The notes: a model not told the origin generated them from the letters alone. Positions 18,857-31,294 are shown, counted from the first letter of the stretch. The stretch is 64,000 nt of DNA from Hoyosella subflava DQS3-9A1 (GCF_000214175.1 NC_015564.1:124001-188000), one strand, 5' to 3'. Made by a program: numbers and translations.

Positions 18857-20493
18857 CAGGATTTCACTTTCTCCCAGCTGCGAGTCAGGGCGCGGCGAAG
18901 GTCGGCGCGGCTGATCTTCCCGACACCGGTGACCGGGAATTCCGGCACGACCTGTACGAGGTCAGGCACCTTGTAGCCGGCAAGTCCACGGCCGCGCAGG
19001 AATGATTTGAGTGCGATCGGGTTCGGTGGTTCGCCGTCTGCGACGACGAACGCGCAGGTGCGTTCTCCGAGGTAGGCGTCAGGAATGGCGACGATCGCGG
19101 CGTCGAGCACGTTGGGATGCGCGACGAGGTGGTTCTCAACCTCTTCGGCGGCGATCTTCTCGCCACCCCGGTTGATCTGGTCTTTGCTTCGTCCCTCGAC
19201 AACGAGGTAGCCAGATTCGGTGAGGCGCACAATGTCACCGGTGCGGTAGAAGCCGTCCTCGGTGAATGCCGTCTTATTGTGCTCGGCGGCGTTGTAGTAG
19301 CCGCGGATCGTATAGGGACCGCGGGTCAGGAGATGGCCCACCTCACCGGCGCGGACGTCGCAACCGGCGTCGTCGACAACGCGAACCTCGTCATCCGGGC
19401 TGATCGGGCGGCCCTGTGTTGTGACTATCACGTCTTCGGGGTCGTCAAGCCGCGTGTAGTTCACGAGGCCTTCCGCCATCCCGAATACCTGCTGCAGCGT
19501 ACAGCCCAATTCTGGTGTGACCCGGCGCGCTGCTTCTTCGGTGAACTTCGCGCCACCCACCTGCAATACCCCGAGCGACGACAGATCGGCGCTGCTGTTC
19601 TTGCGCGCTGCGAGCCATGTGAGTGCGAGCGGTGGCACGAGCGAGGTCATTGTGATGCGGTGGCGCTCGATCATCGAGAAGGCGGTGGAAGGACTCGGAT
19701 CTGGTGCGAGCACCACAGTGCCGCCCGCATGCAGCACGCCGAGAAATCCGGGTGAACTCATCGGGAAGTTGTGTGCGGCGGGCAGGACCACAAGCATCCG
19801 TGTCGCGCTGCTCACGCCACAGATCGCGGCCGATTCCCGCACTGAGTACAGATAGTCGGCGTGTGTTCGCGGTATCAGCTTGGGTGTGCCGGTAGTGCCG
19901 CCCGACAATTGCAGGAACGCGACCGTTTCCGCGTCGACATGTGTGACATCTGAGGGCCCAGTGGCCCGAACGCCGGAAAGCGCGAGGAAGTCGCCTGCGT
20001 CCCCAGCAACGATGACGTGCGGCGTGGACGGCAGGGTCCGGGCAATCCCGCGATAGTCGAACCCGCCATGCTGATCAGCGATCACATATGCCTTCGCCGC
20101 CGCGAATTCACAAAAGAAGCCGATCTCCGCGCTGCGGTGTGCGGGCAGCGCGAACACGGGCAGCGCACCGAGCCGGAACAGCGCGAACACGACCTCCATG
20201 AACTCCACGATGTTGGGGAGTTGAACGACCACACGGTCACCGGTACGGATACCTAGCCGACCGAATCCCCCGGCGATCCGCTCGGCCGACGTGGTGAGTT
20301 CCAGGTAGCTCAGGGCCCGGTTGGCGCCTGTGGCGTCCCGTCCGATGACCGCGATGTGATCTGCAAAGCGGTCCGCGCGGCGCGGCAGGAATTCCTGGAA
20401 TGTTTCGGTCGTCCAGTACCCGGCGGCGCGGTATCGCGCGGCGAATTCGGCTGGAAACGGAATGTGATCAGGCACGAAGGGTCGCACCCCCAT
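18856..20493 (-). CDS. entE: 2,3-dihydroxybenzoate-AMP ligase
   Basis: Activates 2,3-dihydroxybenzoate as the adenylate and loads it on the aryl carrier protein. The 545-residue ANL enzyme carries the P-loop [15 protein letters not shown], the aryl-pocket region [15 protein letters not shown] typical of DHB/salicylate ligases, YRTGDIVR and the catalytic Lys near GVGKISR. The start overlaps the end of entA by 26 bp. The neighbours entC, entA and entB supply the substrate. Confidence 0.94.
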   Translation of the reverse strand: MGVRPFVPDHIPFPAEFAARYRAAGYWTTETFQEFLPRRADRFADHIAVIGRDATGANRALSYLELTTSAERIAGGFGRLGIRTGDRVVVQLPNIVEFMEVVFALFRLGALPVFALPAHRSAEIGFFCEFAAAKAYVIADQHGGFDYRGIARTLPSTPHVIVAGDAGDFLALSGVRATGPSDVTHVDAETVAFLQLSGGTTGTPKLIPRTHADYLYSVRESAAICGVSSATRMLVVLPAAHNFPMSSPGFLGVLHAGGTVVLAPDPSPSTAFSMIERHRITMTSLVPPLALTWLAARKNSSADLSSLGVLQVGGAKFTEEAARRVTPELGCTLQQVFGMAEGLVNYTRLDDPEDVIVTTQGRPISPDDEVRVVDDAGCDVRAGEVGHLLTRGPYTIRGYYNAAEHNKTAFTEDGFYRTGDIVRLTESGYLVVEGRSKDQINRGGEKIAAEEVENHLVAHPNVLDAAIVAIPDAYLGERTCAFVVADGEPPNPIALKSFLRGRGLAGYKVPDLVQVVPEFPVTGVGKISRADLRRALTRSWEKVKS

Positions 20494-21226
20494 CTACGTA
20501 AAGGGTCTGCATGGTGATGTGGCGTGCGCGTTCCGACAGCAGAAAGTCCACCGCATCAGCGATGTCATTGGGTTCCGCGATGCGGCCCAGCGGAATGCCC
20601 ACTTTGAACGAGTCAGGGTCGCCGCTGAGCACGGTGCGAAGGCCGGTTTCCTCATCGCGCCAGAGAGATCGCTGCATCGCCGTGTCTGTGGAGCCCGGTG
20701 CCACCACATTCGCGCGGATCCCGAAGGGTGCAAGTTCGAGACCGAGAACCCGGACAATCATGGAGACAGCAGCTTTGGAAGCGCCGTACGCGCCCATTCC
20801 TGTTCGCGGAACTCCCGCTGCGTTCGAGCCGACGACGACAATTGCACCGTGCTGCCGTTTACGCATGATTGCGCCAGCCGTGCGGAGCACGTTCACGGTG
20901 CCATGGACATTGACGTCGAAAACCTGCTGCCAGGCCGCCGCGCCGGTGTCGAGAATCGAGCCAGTGACAAGAACCCCGGCGACGTGCGCGAGGTGGGTGA
21001 TCGGCCCGTGGCCGACTTCGATAGTGCTGATCACGCGTTCAACTTCTGCGGTGTCCCGGACGTCGAGCACATACGCAGGCTGGTCGCCGATTAGCCGCGA
21101 CGTTTCGTGGAGTGCCGCTTCGTCGACGTCAGTGAGGACGACGGTGCGGCCGGCTTTCGCGAGCGTGAGGGCGGTGGCGCGTCCGATGCCGCTTCCGGCG
21201 CCGGTAACGAGGGTCAGCTCCGTCAC
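20468..21226 (-). CDS. entA: 2,3-dihydro-2,3-dihydroxybenzoate dehydrogenase
   Basis: NAD-dependent SDR that aromatises the isochorismatase product to 2,3-dihydroxybenzoate. It has the [10 protein letters not shown] cofactor loop, the [10 protein letters not shown] segment, VVGSNAAG with the active-site Ser and YGASK. The length is 252. Its start overlaps the stop of entC by 4 bp (ATGA). The assignment to entA rather than another SDR rests on its place between entC and entE. Confidence 0.9.
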   Translation of the reverse strand: MTELTLVTGAGSGIGRATALTLAKAGRTVVLTDVDEAALHETSRLIGDQPAYVLDVRDTAEVERVISTIEVGHGPITHLAHVAGVLVTGSILDTGAAAWQQVFDVNVHGTVNVLRTAGAIMRKRQHGAIVVVGSNAAGVPRTGMGAYGASKAAVSMIVRVLGLELAPFGIRANVVAPGSTDTAMQRSLWRDEETGLRTVLSGDPDSFKVGIPLGRIAEPNDIADAVDFLLSERARHITMQTLYVDGGATLRA

Positions 21227-22359
21227 TGTTCCACCCCGAATGCGTCGAAGATGGTGCGCAGCTTGCTGGTTGTTTCGTCGAGCTCTTCATGCGGTTCAGA
21301 CTCGGCGACAATGCCGCCTCCCGCATGGGCAGTGAGGGTGACACCGTCGCTCGCGAGGGTTACGCACCGGATGGTCACCATCCATTCGCCGTCTCCGGCA
21401 GCGTCGGTCCAGCCGAGCGCGCCTGCGTAGAATCCGCGGTCCCCCTCGGTTTCGCGAATGAATGCCTGCGCAGCCGGCGTTGGTGTGCCGCAGACGGCTG
21501 GGGTTGGGTGCAGCGCGAGAGCCAGGTCAAGTGCGGTCGTTGAGGCGCTTCGGAGTTCGCCCCGAATCGGTGTGCCAAGGTGCCAGAGTTCCCGCGTGCT
21601 GGTGAGCGTGGGCTGACGCGGGGTGCGGAGTTCGCGGCACAACGGGGTCAGCGTCGCGCGGATCTGGTCTACGACGAATGCGTGTTCAGCGAGGTCTTTG
21701 CTGGAAGCCCGCAAATTGGCGGCGTGCGCTCGGTCGAGCTCTGCGTCACGGTCACGCGGCGCTGATCCGGCGAGCGGGTGGCAGGTGATCGTTGTGCCGC
21801 TGCGCGATATCAGCACTTCGGGGCTGGCGCCAATGAGATGGCAACCCTGCCACGGACCTCCAGCTGCGCTGAGGTTGATCGCGAATCCATTGCGATTCGG
21901 GTCGCTGTGGACCAGCCGGGCGAGAAGAGCGGAGGAATCGACGGGTGAGCTTGCACGAAGTTCCACTGCACGTGCAAGGACTACCTTCTGCAGTGTGGTG
22001 CTGCTCAGTGCCCTGACGGCAGCATGAACGCGATTGAGGTGGGTGTCGGGCGAGGGGGCGAAGCCGGTGACGGAGAGTCGCGGCAGCGCAACTTCTCTGG
22101 GGTCTAGCGGGGTGTTGTAGCGGAGCAGGTCGTGCGGGGCGGTGAGCGCGGCGGGGTGCTCGGGGTCGAAAGGCAGTGCTCCAGCTATGGCGGATATTTT
22201 TCCCGACCGCAGCGCGTGAGCTGCCGAATTGGCACAGTCGAACGTGGCGGCTGTGCCCATCGCGATCACGGTTCCATGCGGCCTGGACAGCACGAAGGAC
22301 GAGGGTTCGAGGCAGCCGTGGAAGTCGCGGGCTGGTTGTGAAATCACCTGTGCCTGCAT
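21223..22359 (-). CDS. entC: Isochorismate synthase
   Basis: Converts chorismate to isochorismate with Mg2+, the entry step to the catechol. The chorismate-binding fold shows KVVLARAVEL, FLIGASPEVLI-like GCHLIGASPEVLISR, HPLAGSAPRD, STRELWHLGTPI and the C-terminal CGTPTPAAQAFI and RGFYAGALGW. The ATG at 22359 has GGGAGGAAA upstream and gives 378 residues. The frame is open to 22428, but that would cross into the promoter. First gene of entC-entA-entE-entB-N-hydroxylase. Confidence 0.93.
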   Translation of the reverse strand: MQAQVISQPARDFHGCLEPSSFVLSRPHGTVIAMGTAATFDCANSAAHALRSGKISAIAGALPFDPEHPAALTAPHDLLRYNTPLDPREVALPRLSVTGFAPSPDTHLNRVHAAVRALSSTTLQKVVLARAVELRASSPVDSSALLARLVHSDPNRNGFAINLSAAGGPWQGCHLIGASPEVLISRSGTTITCHPLAGSAPRDRDAELDRAHAANLRASSKDLAEHAFVVDQIRATLTPLCRELRTPRQPTLTSTRELWHLGTPIRGELRSASTTALDLALALHPTPAVCGTPTPAAQAFIRETEGDRGFYAGALGWTDAAGDGEWMVTIRCVTLASDGVTLTAHAGGGIVAESEPHEELDETTSKLRTIFDAFGVEQ

Positions 22360-22429
22360 GCCGCAGTTTCCTCCCGATTGCCTGACGTGATGGTCGCCGC
22401 GGGCATCCCCCGCGCCAATCGAGAACATA

Positions 22430-22448
22430 TATGGTTAGCCTAACCTTT
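22430..22448. promoter_or_regulatory. IdeR/DtxR iron box in the divergent siderophore promoter
   Basis: TATGGTTAGCCTAACCTTT matches the IdeR consensus TWAGGTWAGSCTWACCTWA at 17 of 19 positions, with the central inverted repeat GGTTAGCCTAACC intact. It lies 71 bp from the entC start and 95 bp from the NRPS1 start, so iron-loaded IdeR could shut both operons. The 22360-22542 intergenic region holds no other feature I recognise beyond the NRPS1 ribosome site AGGAAGG. Confidence 0.85.
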
Positions 22449-22542
22449 TGGGGGATTCCCCCAGGTAGACGTCCGATTAGCCCGCTTTGGCCACCTCTCG
22501 GCCGGTAAATAGCCCCCGACATGCAGAAGATGAGGAAGGTAC

Positions 22543-25500
22543 ATGGCTGTCCCGTTCTTCCAGGACAATGCGTCGTTTCCACTTACCCGAGCTCAGCTCG
22601 GAGTGTGGTTCGCGCAGCAACTCGACCCCTCCAATGCGATCTTCAACACATCCGAGTGTGTCGAATTGTGCGGCGCGGTGGCACACGAAGCTCTCGCCGC
22701 AGCCGTGCAAGACTCAGTCAACGAAGCTGAAGTGCTTGTTGCGGAGTTCATCCCGGATCCTGGCGGGGGAGTCTCGCTTCGCCCTGGAAGGCGCAGCCTC
22801 CCGGCCGTGGAACGACTCGACATGCGTCACCACGCGGATCCGTGGGCAGCGGCCCAGAAGTGGATGGCGGCGGATCACCAGCAGGTCATCGATCCGGCGC
22901 GAGAGCTTTGTGTCCGCGGGGCCATCCTGCAGCTGGCTCCCGATCACGCCCTGCTCTATCTGTGCATCCACCATGTTGTGATCGATGCGTACGGCTTCGG
23001 GCTGCTCATCCGCCGGATAGCACAGCGGTACACGGCACTGGTGAACGGCGGTGAACTCCCCACTGGCCCTTCCCCATTCGCTCCGGTTGTCGAGGAGGAA
23101 TCGGCGTATCGCGCCTCCAGCGACTGGGAGCAGGATAGGCAATTCTGGCTCAACTACCTCGACGGCGCTGAAGAGGCGGTCAGCCTTTCCAGCACCGCAA
23201 CCGGTATCGCGCGCACCGTCCGCAGCGCCCGCCTCATTCTGACCGCGGAAGACAAGCGCGGCCTGGCCAGCGCCGCTGCGGCAACGGGAGTACCAGGCGC
23301 GAGCTGGGGTGACGCGCTCACCGCGGCGATCACGACGTATCTGCGTGGCGTGACGGGACGCGGGGACATCATTGTGGGGTTCCCGGTCATGAACCGGCTG
23401 GGCAGCGCTTCCATGGCTGTACCGATGTCAGCTGTCAACGTGGTTCCGTTGCGACTCGATGTGCGGCCCGAGTTCACCGTCGTTGACATCATCGGCCAAG
23501 TGAGCGGGGCCATCAAGCAGTGCCGCACGCACTTCCGCTACCGCGGCGAAGACATCGTCAACGACCTCCGCCTCCCGGCTGGCTCACGCGGCGTGATGGG
23601 TGCCTCCATCAACGTCAAACCGTTCGCGGACCGTTTCAGCTTCGGGGACATTCGCGCCTCGGTTCATTCGATCGCCCGCGGTCCGCTCCAGGACCTCATG
23701 GTGACGGCACGCCCCATCGACAACACGGGCGAACTCGAGGTGTGGCTCGACCTTGACGCCGCGGCGTACACAGAAAACGATCTGGCCGTGCATGCAGCAA
23801 GGCTGACGAAGGTGTTCCGCGACGTCGCCGCGCTGGGTGGCAGCGACACGCCGGTCGCTCGATTGCAGATGCTCACTGACCCCGAAATGCGAACCATCCT
23901 GCACGGGTGGAACAGCCACCACGCCAGCGTTCCAGCGGGTCAGACACTCGTCGACCTCTTCCGCGACTGCTGTGACCGCAACGGCGACCGCGTCGCGATC
24001 TATGACGGTGCTACGTCGATGACCTACCGGCAACTGGCGTCCCGCGCTCGCCGCCTCGCCCGCCATGTGCTCGCAGTGGATGGGCTGGGAACAACGGGTC
24101 GCGCCGCGGTTGCTCTGCCGCGCGGTGCTGACGCTCTGGTTGCGCTGTTCGCGGTCCTGGAAGCAGGCGGAACCTGCGTACCGCTCGATCCCGACCAGCC
24201 GGCAGAGCGGCTCGCGCACATTCTGGAGGGCACGGCTCCAGGCAGCGTCATCACCACAGCCGACTGCGCTTCCCGCGTTGCCGGGACATTCGAAATCTGG
24301 CTCGACGAGGCTGACGTGAGCAGCTACCCCGATGGTCCCCTTACGAACAAGGAACGGCGCAGGCCGCATCCACTCGACATCGCCTACGTCATCTACACAT
24401 CCGGGTCGACCGGCCGCCCCAAAGGCGTTGAGGTACCGCATGCCGGTGCGGTGAACCTGTTCCATAGCCACCGCGCGCGTGTGTTCAGCCGCACCAAAGA
24501 GGTCGCGCACAAAGAACACCTAATCGTCGGCCACGTGTGGTCGCTCGCGTTCGACGCATCGTGGGGCCCGCACCTGTGGATGCTGGATGGGCACACGCTG
24601 CACCTCGTCGATGAGACAACGCAACGCGACCCGGAGTTGCTCGCGACGTGGGCGAACCGGGAGAACTGGGACTTCGTCGAGCTACCGCCGGCGCAGCTGG
24701 AGTACATCATCGACCATGGCCTGCTGACTGAGGGGAGCGTGCCGGTGCTTGGTTTCGGTGGCGACGCGGTCACGGCCTCGCTCTGGAAGCAGCTCCGTGA
24801 ACGTCCGGGTGCCGCATTCAATTTCTACGGACCGACGGAAGGCACCGTTGATGTGCTGATCGCCGAAGTGCGCGACCATCCAGAACCTGTCGTCGGTCGG
24901 CCGGTTTCGAATCTGCAGGTGTACGTGCTGGATGCAGGGCTGCAGCCCGTGCCGCCGGGGTGCGACGGTGAGCTTTACGTCGCGGGCCCAGGTGTGGTGC
25001 AGGGTTACCTCGCTGCCGCCGCGCTGACCGCCGCTCGGTTTGTGGCCAATCCGTTTGGGGACGGGCGTATGTACCGCACCGGCGACGTTGTGCGGTGGAC
25101 TGATCACGGCACGATCGTCTATCGCGGCCGTGGCGATGATCAAGTGAAAATCCGGGGTTTCCGGGTCGAAGTTGCTGAGGTCGAAACCGCGCTCCGCCGA
25201 CTGCCGGGAGTCACTGCTGCCCTGGCGGTCGCTCGTCCCGACGAGACCGGAGCGAATCAGCTTGTTGGATACATTGTCGGCGTCGGCGATGAGGTCGGTG
25301 ACGCCACCTCGGTTCGGCAGCAGCTAGCACAGTGGCTCCCCAGCTACATGGTGCCTGCCGTAGTGATGCCGCTCGATGCGGTGCCACTTACGACCAATGG
25401 GAAGGTCGACCGGAAACGTCTTCCCGACCCGGACTTTCAGACGATGGTTTCGGCGCGAAAGCCCAGTACCCACGTGGAGCGTGTGGTCGCCGACATTGTT

Positions 25501-28500
25501 GCGGGGGTGCTCGGCCTCCGTGCCGTCGGTGTAGATGACGACTTCTTCATGCTTGGCGGGCACTCTCTTGCGGCCGCGAAGCTGATCGCAGCGGTGCGCG
25601 ACAAACTCGGAAGTGACTTGTCGATCCGGTCAGTCTTCGACAACCCGACCGTGGCGGGGCTCGCCAGGGAGTGTGGTCGGCAGGTGCGCCACCGCCCTGC
25701 CCTTAAGCCTGTTTGCAGGGGAGCCGTATCGCCTGTGTCGGCGGCGCAACGGCGCCTTTGGTTCCAGTACCAGCTAGAAGGCGCGGCACCGACATACAAC
25801 ATTCCCGTCGCACTGCGTTTGTGCGGAACCCTGGATATCGAGGCGCTGACCGAGGCGCTGCGGCGAGTCCTTGACCGGCATGAAGTGTTGCGCACCGTCA
25901 TTCGCGCAGATGAGGACGGTCGTGCGAGTCAGCACGTGTTGCCGCTTCCCGAAGTGCCGCTTACGGTCCGCAACGTCGCAGCGGAGTCGCTCGACGATGA
26001 GCTCACCGAAGCGGCTCGGCATGCTTTCGAGCTGGAACACCACATCCCCCTGCACGTCACGCTGTTCGTCACCGGCGGTGAGTCGGTTCTGCTCGTGCTT
26101 GCTCATCACATCGCCAGTGATGAACTGTCGACCCCAATCTTGCTGCGGGACATCGGTGCCGCATACGCCGCAGCATCAGAGGGGACGAGGTGGGCGCCAC
26201 CGGCGCTGCCTGTCCAGTACGCCGATTACGCGCATTGGCAGCACATTCTTCTGGGCAGTCCCGACGACGCCGGCAGCCTCGCCGCTGAGCAGATCCGGTA
26301 CTGGACCGGTGCGCTGGCTGGGCTGCCACCGGAGATGACGTTGCCGTACGACCGCCCGCGGCCCGGCACGGCGAGTTATCGAGGGGGTGTCGCGGAGGTG
26401 ACTGTGGGTGCGTCCACGGTCGCTGAACTGCAGAGCTTCGCGCGCCGGAACGGCCTGACGATGTTCCTGCTTTCGCACTTGGCGGTTGCGGTAACCCTGA
26501 ATGGGAGCGGCGCCGGGCAGGACGTCGTGGTGGGCACTCCCACAGCGGGGCGCCCCGATTCGGCGCTCGACGGTCTCGTCGGGTTCTTCGTCAACATGGT
26601 GGTTCTGCGATCCGATCTTTCAGGCAACCCGACTCTGGAAGAGTTGTCGATGCGAATCCGCGATGCTGACCTGAGCGCGTTTGCTCACCAGGACGTGTCT
26701 TTCGACCGCGTCGTCGAGGTCCTCAGCCCACCGCGTCATGCTGCACGGCACCCGTTGTTCCAGGTGCTCGTCCAGTACAGGACGCCACCCGTGGTAGAGG
26801 TGTTCGGGGACCTGCAGCCTCAGGTTGCGACAGTGGACACGCAGGCCGCGATGTATGACCTGGTGTTCGACGTCGTGGGGGAATGTGACGGTTCGGCGCG
26901 GATTCGTGTCGAGTACGCCCACGACCTGTTCGATGACCGCACAGGTGCAGGTTTCGCTGCGCGGGTGGCGCGGGTTTTCGAACTGATCGCAGCGAATCCC
27001 CATCAGCGGCTTACTGAACTGCAACTGCTGTCCCGGGAGGAACAGCAGCTCGTGGATGGACCCCCTGAATACGCATCCAGCGCATTGGCGCCGCAGATGA
27101 CCGTGATCGATGCGTTTTTCGCGCAGGCGGCGCGTACCCCTGCTGTGACTGCGCTGGTATCGGAGGAAGCCCGTTATTCCTTCGGCGAGCTCGCGGAGCG
27201 CGTGCGTCGTATCGCGGGGGACCTCGCTGACCGGGGTGCGAAACGGGAATCACGTATTGCGCTGAAGATTCCGCGCGGGGCGGACGCGATTACGGCGGTT
27301 CTCGCGATCTGGCAGGTGGGTGCTGCGTATGTGCCTATCGATCCGGACTACCCGGCTGAACGCGTCGACCATATGCTGCACGATGCGGCACCTCAATTTG
27401 TTCTGGAGGACAAAACGTTTGGCCCGCCTCTGAGCGACAGCCGCGCGGAGCTGCGGAACGCCGCATACGTGATCTACACGTCGGGTTCGACTGGACTGCC
27501 GAAGGGAGTGGTCGTACCGCACGTGGGACTCGCGAATCTACGTGACGCGCACGTGCTTGGCTCAGCTAGACCGAAGAGCGTTCTGCTGACATACAGCTTG
27601 TCCTTCGATTCTGCCCTGGATCCGTTGATGGCAATGGTGAACGGGCACACGCTGCACGTGCTGCCCGCGGAGCTCAAAGCTGACGCTCACGGAATCGTCG
27701 ACTACGTGCGGAAGTGCCAGATCGACGTCATCGATTGTGTGCCCCTGCTGATGGCGGAATTGCTCGCTGCGGGGGTGCTCGCCGATGGTGCAGGCCACCG
27801 CCCTGACACGGTCATGGTCGGCGGTGAAGCGGTGCCGCCGGAGCTGTGGAGGCAGCTTGCGCACGCCCCGGGTATCACCGCGTACAACGTCTACGGTCCA
27901 ACTGAGTGCACTGTGGACACTGCTGTCTCTGTGGTAGCCGGGGCACGTCCCGTGATCGGGAGACCGATCCCGGGAGTCCAGGCGTACGTTCTCGACGACC
28001 TCTTGCGGCCCGTGCCACCGGGCGTTGCTGGCGAGCTGTATGTGGGCGGCCAGGGGGTGGGCCGTGGCTACCTGGGTCAGCCGGGCGTGACGGCGTGCCG
28101 ATTCATTGCGAGCCCGTTCAGTGGTGCGGGCGAGCGACTGTACCGGACTGGGGACCTAGTTCGGTGGCGCGCCGATGACGCGGCGCTCGACTATCTCGGT
28201 CGCGCCGATGACCAGGTGAAGCTGCGGGGTTTCCGGATCGAACTGGGCGAGATCGAAGCGGCGCTGTCTCAGCATCCATCGGTGGAATGGGCCGCCGTGA
28301 TGCTGCGCGAGGACGCACCGGGTCGGCGCCTACTTGCGGGTTACGTCACGGCATGTGAAGTGGTCACCACTGACGCGCTGCGCCGCTACCTCGCAGAACG
28401 ATTGCCTGAGCATATGGTCCCCGCCTCGGTGGCCGTCCTTGATGTCCTGCCTCAGACTCCCAACGGCAAGGTTGATCGGGCCGCACTGCCGGAACCGGAT

Positions 28501-30168
28501 TTCACTGCCGAACCGGTGCGTGACGCTGCGAACGAGCGGGAGCGACTCATGTGCGACATCGTGGCGGACGCGCTCCGGCTGCCATTGGTGGATCCGGATG
28601 CCGACTTCTTCACGCTCGGTGGCGATTCGATCGTCGCGATCCAGCTCGTGTCGCGCGCGCGGAATGCCGGGCTCCGAGTAACAGCACGCGAGGTGTTCGA
28701 GCATCGCACCGCTGCGGGACTGGCTCGAGTGGCAGTCCCAGATGATCCTGCACGGTGGACCTGGGATGAGCAGTCAGCGACGGGAACGGTGCCGGTGCTG
28801 CCGATCACCCACGACATGATCGGTCGCGGTGGCGAGTATCGCCGGTTCGCGCAATCGCGGCTGCTGCATGCCCCCGCAGATCTGACACGTGAGGCGCTGG
28901 TCGCGGGCATGCAGCAGGTTCTCGACATCCACGATGTCCTGCGGGCGAGTTTCACAGCGCAGATGCGAACGCTGGAGATTCCCCCGGCGGGCGCCGTGCG
29001 CGCGGAAGATGTCGTCGCCGAGGTGGCGCTGCCGGCAGGGTATGCGGAGGAGGTCATCGCGGAGGTGACGGCGCAGGCGTACCGCGAACTCGATCCGGCG
29101 GCAGGCAGAATGACGAGGGTTGTTCTGTTTACCGGCGAGACGCCGCGCGTGCTCATCGTTGTGCACCATCTCGCGATCGACGGTGTGTCATGGCGGATCG
29201 TCGTTCCGGACCTTGCTGCGGCGTGTGAAGGGCGGCTACTGGCGCGGTCGGGGATGCCGATGCGCGCCTGGGCGCAGGCATTGACGCAGCGTGCCAGCGA
29301 GCGGCGGGCCGAACTGCCGCTGTGGAGGCAAATCCTCGCTGCTCGGGGGCGAGTCCGGGTCGGGTCGCGCGAGCTTGGTCCCAGCGACGTGATGTCACAG
29401 ACCGGGACAGTGGAAGTCGACGTCCCTGTGCACGTAGCGAAAAGGGTACTTACTGTGCTGCCCGAGAGTTTCCGGGCCCGCGTCGACGATGTCTTGCTCA
29501 GTGCGCTCGCCCGGGCGGTGGTCGCGGAGCACGGGCCCGGCGGTGTGCTTGTTGATCTTGAGGGGCACGGTCGTGAGGAGTCCGTGGTGCCGGGGGCTGA
29601 CCTTGCACGTACCGCGGGATGGTTCACGACGCTGTACCCCACTCGGCTCGACCCTGGTGAGGGTGATGCGGCGAGCGCGCTGAAGCGCGTGAAGGAGCAA
29701 CTCCGCGCCATTCCCGATAACGGGATCGGTTACGGGATGCTGCGGCACCTTGACGTTGGGGGGCGCGCGGAACTCAGTTCGCTTCCCGCTCCGGAGATTG
29801 GGTTCAACTATCTGGGCCGCTTCACGCTCGGTGAGGAGGCGGGAGAGCCGTGGTCTGCTGCCGCTGACGCGCTCGGTGGATCGACTGATGCGGAGATGCC
29901 AGTGAGCCATGCGATTGAAGTGGGGGTGGTGGCGCTGGAAACCGATGCAGGAACAGTGTTGCGCGCGCGCTTCGGCTTCAGCACTGGCGTCGTCACCAAG
30001 CACGTGGTGCAGCAGATGGCCGAGCGATGGGCAAGGGAATTGAGCGGGCTTGCCGAGGATGCGTCGGTAGGCGGGTTTACCGCCTCTGACCTCACATTAA
30101 GCGGTTTGAATCAGGACGAGATCGAAGAGTTCGAGGCGGAGTTCACAGAGTTCTCGGACATCAACTGA
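22543..30168 (+). CDS. Siderophore non-ribosomal peptide synthetase 1 (C-A-T-C-A-T-E)
   Basis: A 2541-residue two-module synthetase. Module 1: C domain with HHVVIDAYG at 143-151, placed to accept dihydroxybenzoate from a separate carrier protein; A domain with [11 protein letters not shown] from 618 and FYGPTEGT from 761; T domain with GGHSL, Ser1008. Module 2: C domain with HHIASDELS at 1188-1196, A domain with YTSGSTG from 1645, T domain Ser2029 in GGDSI, then an epimerase with [10 protein letters not shown] at 2208 and EGHGRE. The acidic tail ([13 protein letters not shown]) looks like a docking segment for NRPS2. Specificity positions, aligned by eye to GrsA, read DAGELFFVDK and DSDDVVVVDK; acidic residues at 278 and 331 suggest basic amino acids such as Orn or Arg. 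There is no thioesterase. Confidence 0.93.
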   Translation: MAVPFFQDNASFPLTRAQLGVWFAQQLDPSNAIFNTSECVELCGAVAHEALAAAVQDSVNEAEVLVAEFIPDPGGGVSLRPGRRSLPAVERLDMRHHADPWAAAQKWMAADHQQVIDPARELCVRGAILQLAPDHALLYLCIHHVVIDAYGFGLLIRRIAQRYTALVNGGELPTGPSPFAPVVEEESAYRASSDWEQDRQFWLNYLDGAEEAVSLSSTATGIARTVRSARLILTAEDKRGLASAAAATGVPGASWGDALTAAITTYLRGVTGRGDIIVGFPVMNRLGSASMAVPMSAVNVVPLRLDVRPEFTVVDIIGQVSGAIKQCRTHFRYRGEDIVNDLRLPAGSRGVMGASINVKPFADRFSFGDIRASVHSIARGPLQDLMVTARPIDNTGELEVWLDLDAAAYTENDLAVHAARLTKVFRDVAALGGSDTPVARLQMLTDPEMRTILHGWNSHHASVPAGQTLVDLFRDCCDRNGDRVAIYDGATSMTYRQLASRARRLARHVLAVDGLGTTGRAAVALPRGADALVALFAVLEAGGTCVPLDPDQPAERLAHILEGTAPGSVITTADCASRVAGTFEIWLDEADVSSYPDGPLTNKERRRPHPLDIAYVIYTSGSTGRPKGVEVPHAGAVNLFHSHRARVFSRTKEVAHKEHLIVGHVWSLAFDASWGPHLWMLDGHTLHLVDETTQRDPELLATWANRENWDFVELPPAQLEYIIDHGLLTEGSVPVLGFGGDAVTASLWKQLRERPGAAFNFYGPTEGTVDVLIAEVRDHPEPVVGRPVSNLQVYVLDAGLQPVPPGCDGELYVAGPGVVQGYLAAAALTAARFVANPFGDGRMYRTGDVVRWTDHGTIVYRGRGDDQVKIRGFRVEVAEVETALRRLPGVTAALAVARPDETGANQLVGYIVGVGDEVGDATSVRQQLAQWLPSYMVPAVVMPLDAVPLTTNGKVDRKRLPDPDFQTMVSARKPSTHVERVVADIVAGVLGLRAVGVDDDFFMLGGHSLAAAKLIAAVRDKLGSDLSIRSVFDNPTVAGLARECGRQVRHRPALKPVCRGAVSPVSAAQRRLWFQYQLEGAAPTYNIPVALRLCGTLDIEALTEALRRVLDRHEVLRTVIRADEDGRASQHVLPLPEVPLTVRNVAAESLDDELTEAARHAFELEHHIPLHVTLFVTGGESVLLVLAHHIASDELSTPILLRDIGAAYAAASEGTRWAPPALPVQYADYAHWQHILLGSPDDAGSLAAEQIRYWTGALAGLPPEMTLPYDRPRPGTASYRGGVAEVTVGASTVAELQSFARRNGLTMFLLSHLAVAVTLNGSGAGQDVVVGTPTAGRPDSALDGLVGFFVNMVVLRSDLSGNPTLEELSMRIRDADLSAFAHQDVSFDRVVEVLSPPRHAARHPLFQVLVQYRTPPVVEVFGDLQPQVATVDTQAAMYDLVFDVVGECDGSARIRVEYAHDLFDDRTGAGFAARVARVFELIAANPHQRLTELQLLSREEQQLVDGPPEYASSALAPQMTVIDAFFAQAARTPAVTALVSEEARYSFGELAERVRRIAGDLADRGAKRESRIALKIPRGADAITAVLAIWQVGAAYVPIDPDYPAERVDHMLHDAAPQFVLEDKTFGPPLSDSRAELRNAAYVIYTSGSTGLPKGVVVPHVGLANLRDAHVLGSARPKSVLLTYSLSFDSALDPLMAMVNGHTLHVLPAELKADAHGIVDYVRKCQIDVIDCVPLLMAELLAAGVLADGAGHRPDTVMVGGEAVPPELWRQLAHAPGITAYNVYGPTECTVDTAVSVVAGARPVIGRPIPGVQAYVLDDLLRPVPPGVAGELYVGGQGVGRGYLGQPGVTACRFIASPFSGAGERLYRTGDLVRWRADDAALDYLGRADDQVKLRGFRIELGEIEAALSQHPSVEWAAVMLREDAPGRRLLAGYVTACEVVTTDALRRYLAERLPEHMVPASVAVLDVLPQTPNGKVDRAALPEPDFTAEPVRDAANERERLMCDIVADALRLPLVDPDADFFTLGGDSIVAIQLVSRARNAGLRVTAREVFEHRTAAGLARVAVPDDPARWTWDEQSATGTVPVLPITHDMIGRGGEYRRFAQSRLLHAPADLTREALVAGMQQVLDIHDVLRASFTAQMRTLEIPPAGAVRAEDVVAEVALPAGYAEEVIAEVTAQAYRELDPAAGRMTRVVLFTGETPRVLIVVHHLAIDGVSWRIVVPDLAAACEGRLLARSGMPMRAWAQALTQRASERRAELPLWRQILAARGRVRVGSRELGPSDVMSQTGTVEVDVPVHVAKRVLTVLPESFRARVDDVLLSALARAVVAEHGPGGVLVDLEGHGREESVVPGADLARTAGWFTTLYPTRLDPGEGDAASALKRVKEQLRAIPDNGIGYGMLRHLDVGGRAELSSLPAPEIGFNYLGRFTLGEEAGEPWSAAADALGGSTDAEMPVSHAIEVGVVALETDAGTVLRARFGFSTGVVTKHVVQQMAERWARELSGLAEDASVGGFTASDLTLSGLNQDEIEEFEAEFTEFSDIN

Positions 30169-30186
30169 ACACTTGATCATGATAAG

Positions 30187-30205
30187 TTCGGTAAGGCTAA
30201 CCAAA
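30187..30205. promoter_or_regulatory. Second IdeR/DtxR iron box
   Basis: TTCGGTAAGGCTAACCAAA matches the IdeR consensus at 17 of 19 positions. It lies just after the NRPS1 stop and 46 bp before the binding-protein ATG at 30251. It gives the downstream set (binding protein, NRPS2, carrier protein, exporter, reductase) its own iron-controlled promoter. Confidence 0.82.
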
Positions 30206-30250
30206 TATGTCGGGCAATTCCGGCATTCTCATTCCGGGGAGATCAAGCAC

Positions 30251-31294
30251 ATGCGAGGAACAAAACTGAGTGGCGCACGCCGTGCGGGGGCACTCGCTGC
30301 GGCGTCGCTGCTGGCGCTGGGGCTGGCGGCATGCGGAAATGACGGAGATGGCACGAGTGCCACTGCCGACTCGGACTCGGCGGACGTGGCAGCCACATCA
30401 GACTCGACTCGCACATTCGAGGCGCAGAACGGCTCCATCGAGATTCCCGCAGAGCCGCAGAGCATCGTGGCGTGCGGTTACGCTGTCCTGCCGCTGATCC
30501 AGGCCCAGGCAAACCTCTCAGCAGTGTGCGAGTGGACCCGCGAGATCGACAGCATGGACGAGGAAACTCGCGCTGCCTACGATGCACTGCCGAAAATCGC
30601 ACCTGATGGGGCGGCGCAGTCGATCAACTATGAGGCAGTCGCCGCGGCCGAGCCAGACCTGATCATCATGGGAGTCCCGATTCGCGCGAAGGAAAGCCTC
30701 AACATGGAGGCGCTGGAAGCACTGGCTCCGGTGGTCTTCCTCGGTCCCACGACCGCGTCAGACTGGCGGGAACTGGGTGAACAGCAGACCGACGCTGCCG
30801 GAGTCGCCCAGAACTATGGTCCCTACAAAGAGACATACGACGCGCGTGCCGCCGAAATCGCGGAGAAGTATCAGGCCAGTCTTGGCAGCCTGAAATTCGC
30901 TGGCGTGTGCGATATCTGTGGTGCCAACGCAGGGGAGTTCGTCCGCGAGTATGCGGATTCCTACACCACGAACTTGTTCGCTGACCTCGGCGCCGACTTC
31001 CCCGGTCAACCCGACGACGATGCTATCGAGCATGCAGAGTACGCGTCGTACGAGCGCATTCCCGAGCTTCTCGGCGACGCCGATGTCATCGTCTACGCGG
31101 TTCAGGAAGACGGCACCGTTACCGAGGAACTCGAGGAACTTATGAATTCTGATCTGTGGCAGTCGCTTCCAGCGGTTCAGGCCGGGAACTTGATCCCTGT
31201 CCGCCACGGCCACGCCGCGACCTACCAGACGGCAGTACTCGCGCTCGATTCCATCGAGGAAACACTTGAAACGCTGCCCGCAGCCAACAACTAA
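30251..31294 (+). CDS. Ferric siderophore-binding lipoprotein
   Basis: The signal peptide ends in lipobox LAAC followed by GNDGDG, so the protein is membrane-anchored outside the cell. The body is a FepB/FhuD-like type III binding fold (PQSIVACGYAVLPLIQAQ, EPDLIIMGVPIRAK, VIVYAV). It is the likely receptor for the ferric form of the product. The ATG at 30251 follows GGGGAGA and is preferred to the frame opening at 30173, which would overlap the iron box. No permease or ATPase accompanies it; those must lie elsewhere or be shared with the FecBCD-type importer. Confidence 0.9.
   Translation: MRGTKLSGARRAGALAAASLLALGLAACGNDGDGTSATADSDSADVAATSDSTRTFEAQNGSIEIPAEPQSIVACGYAVLPLIQAQANLSAVCEWTREIDSMDEETRAAYDALPKIAPDGAAQSINYEAVAAAEPDLIIMGVPIRAKESLNMEALEALAPVVFLGPTTASDWRELGEQQTDAAGVAQNYGPYKETYDARAAEIAEKYQASLGSLKFAGVCDICGANAGEFVREYADSYTTNLFADLGADFPGQPDDDAIEHAEYASYERIPELLGDADVIVYAVQEDGTVTEELEELMNSDLWQSLPAVQAGNLIPVRHGHAATYQTAVLALDSIEETLETLPAANN

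Noticed and set aside
28452-29711. 419-codon open frame antisense to NRPS1
   Set aside because: Composition is Arg/Ser/Thr-rich as expected opposite GC-rich coding DNA; NRPS1 E-domain motifs occupy the other strand.
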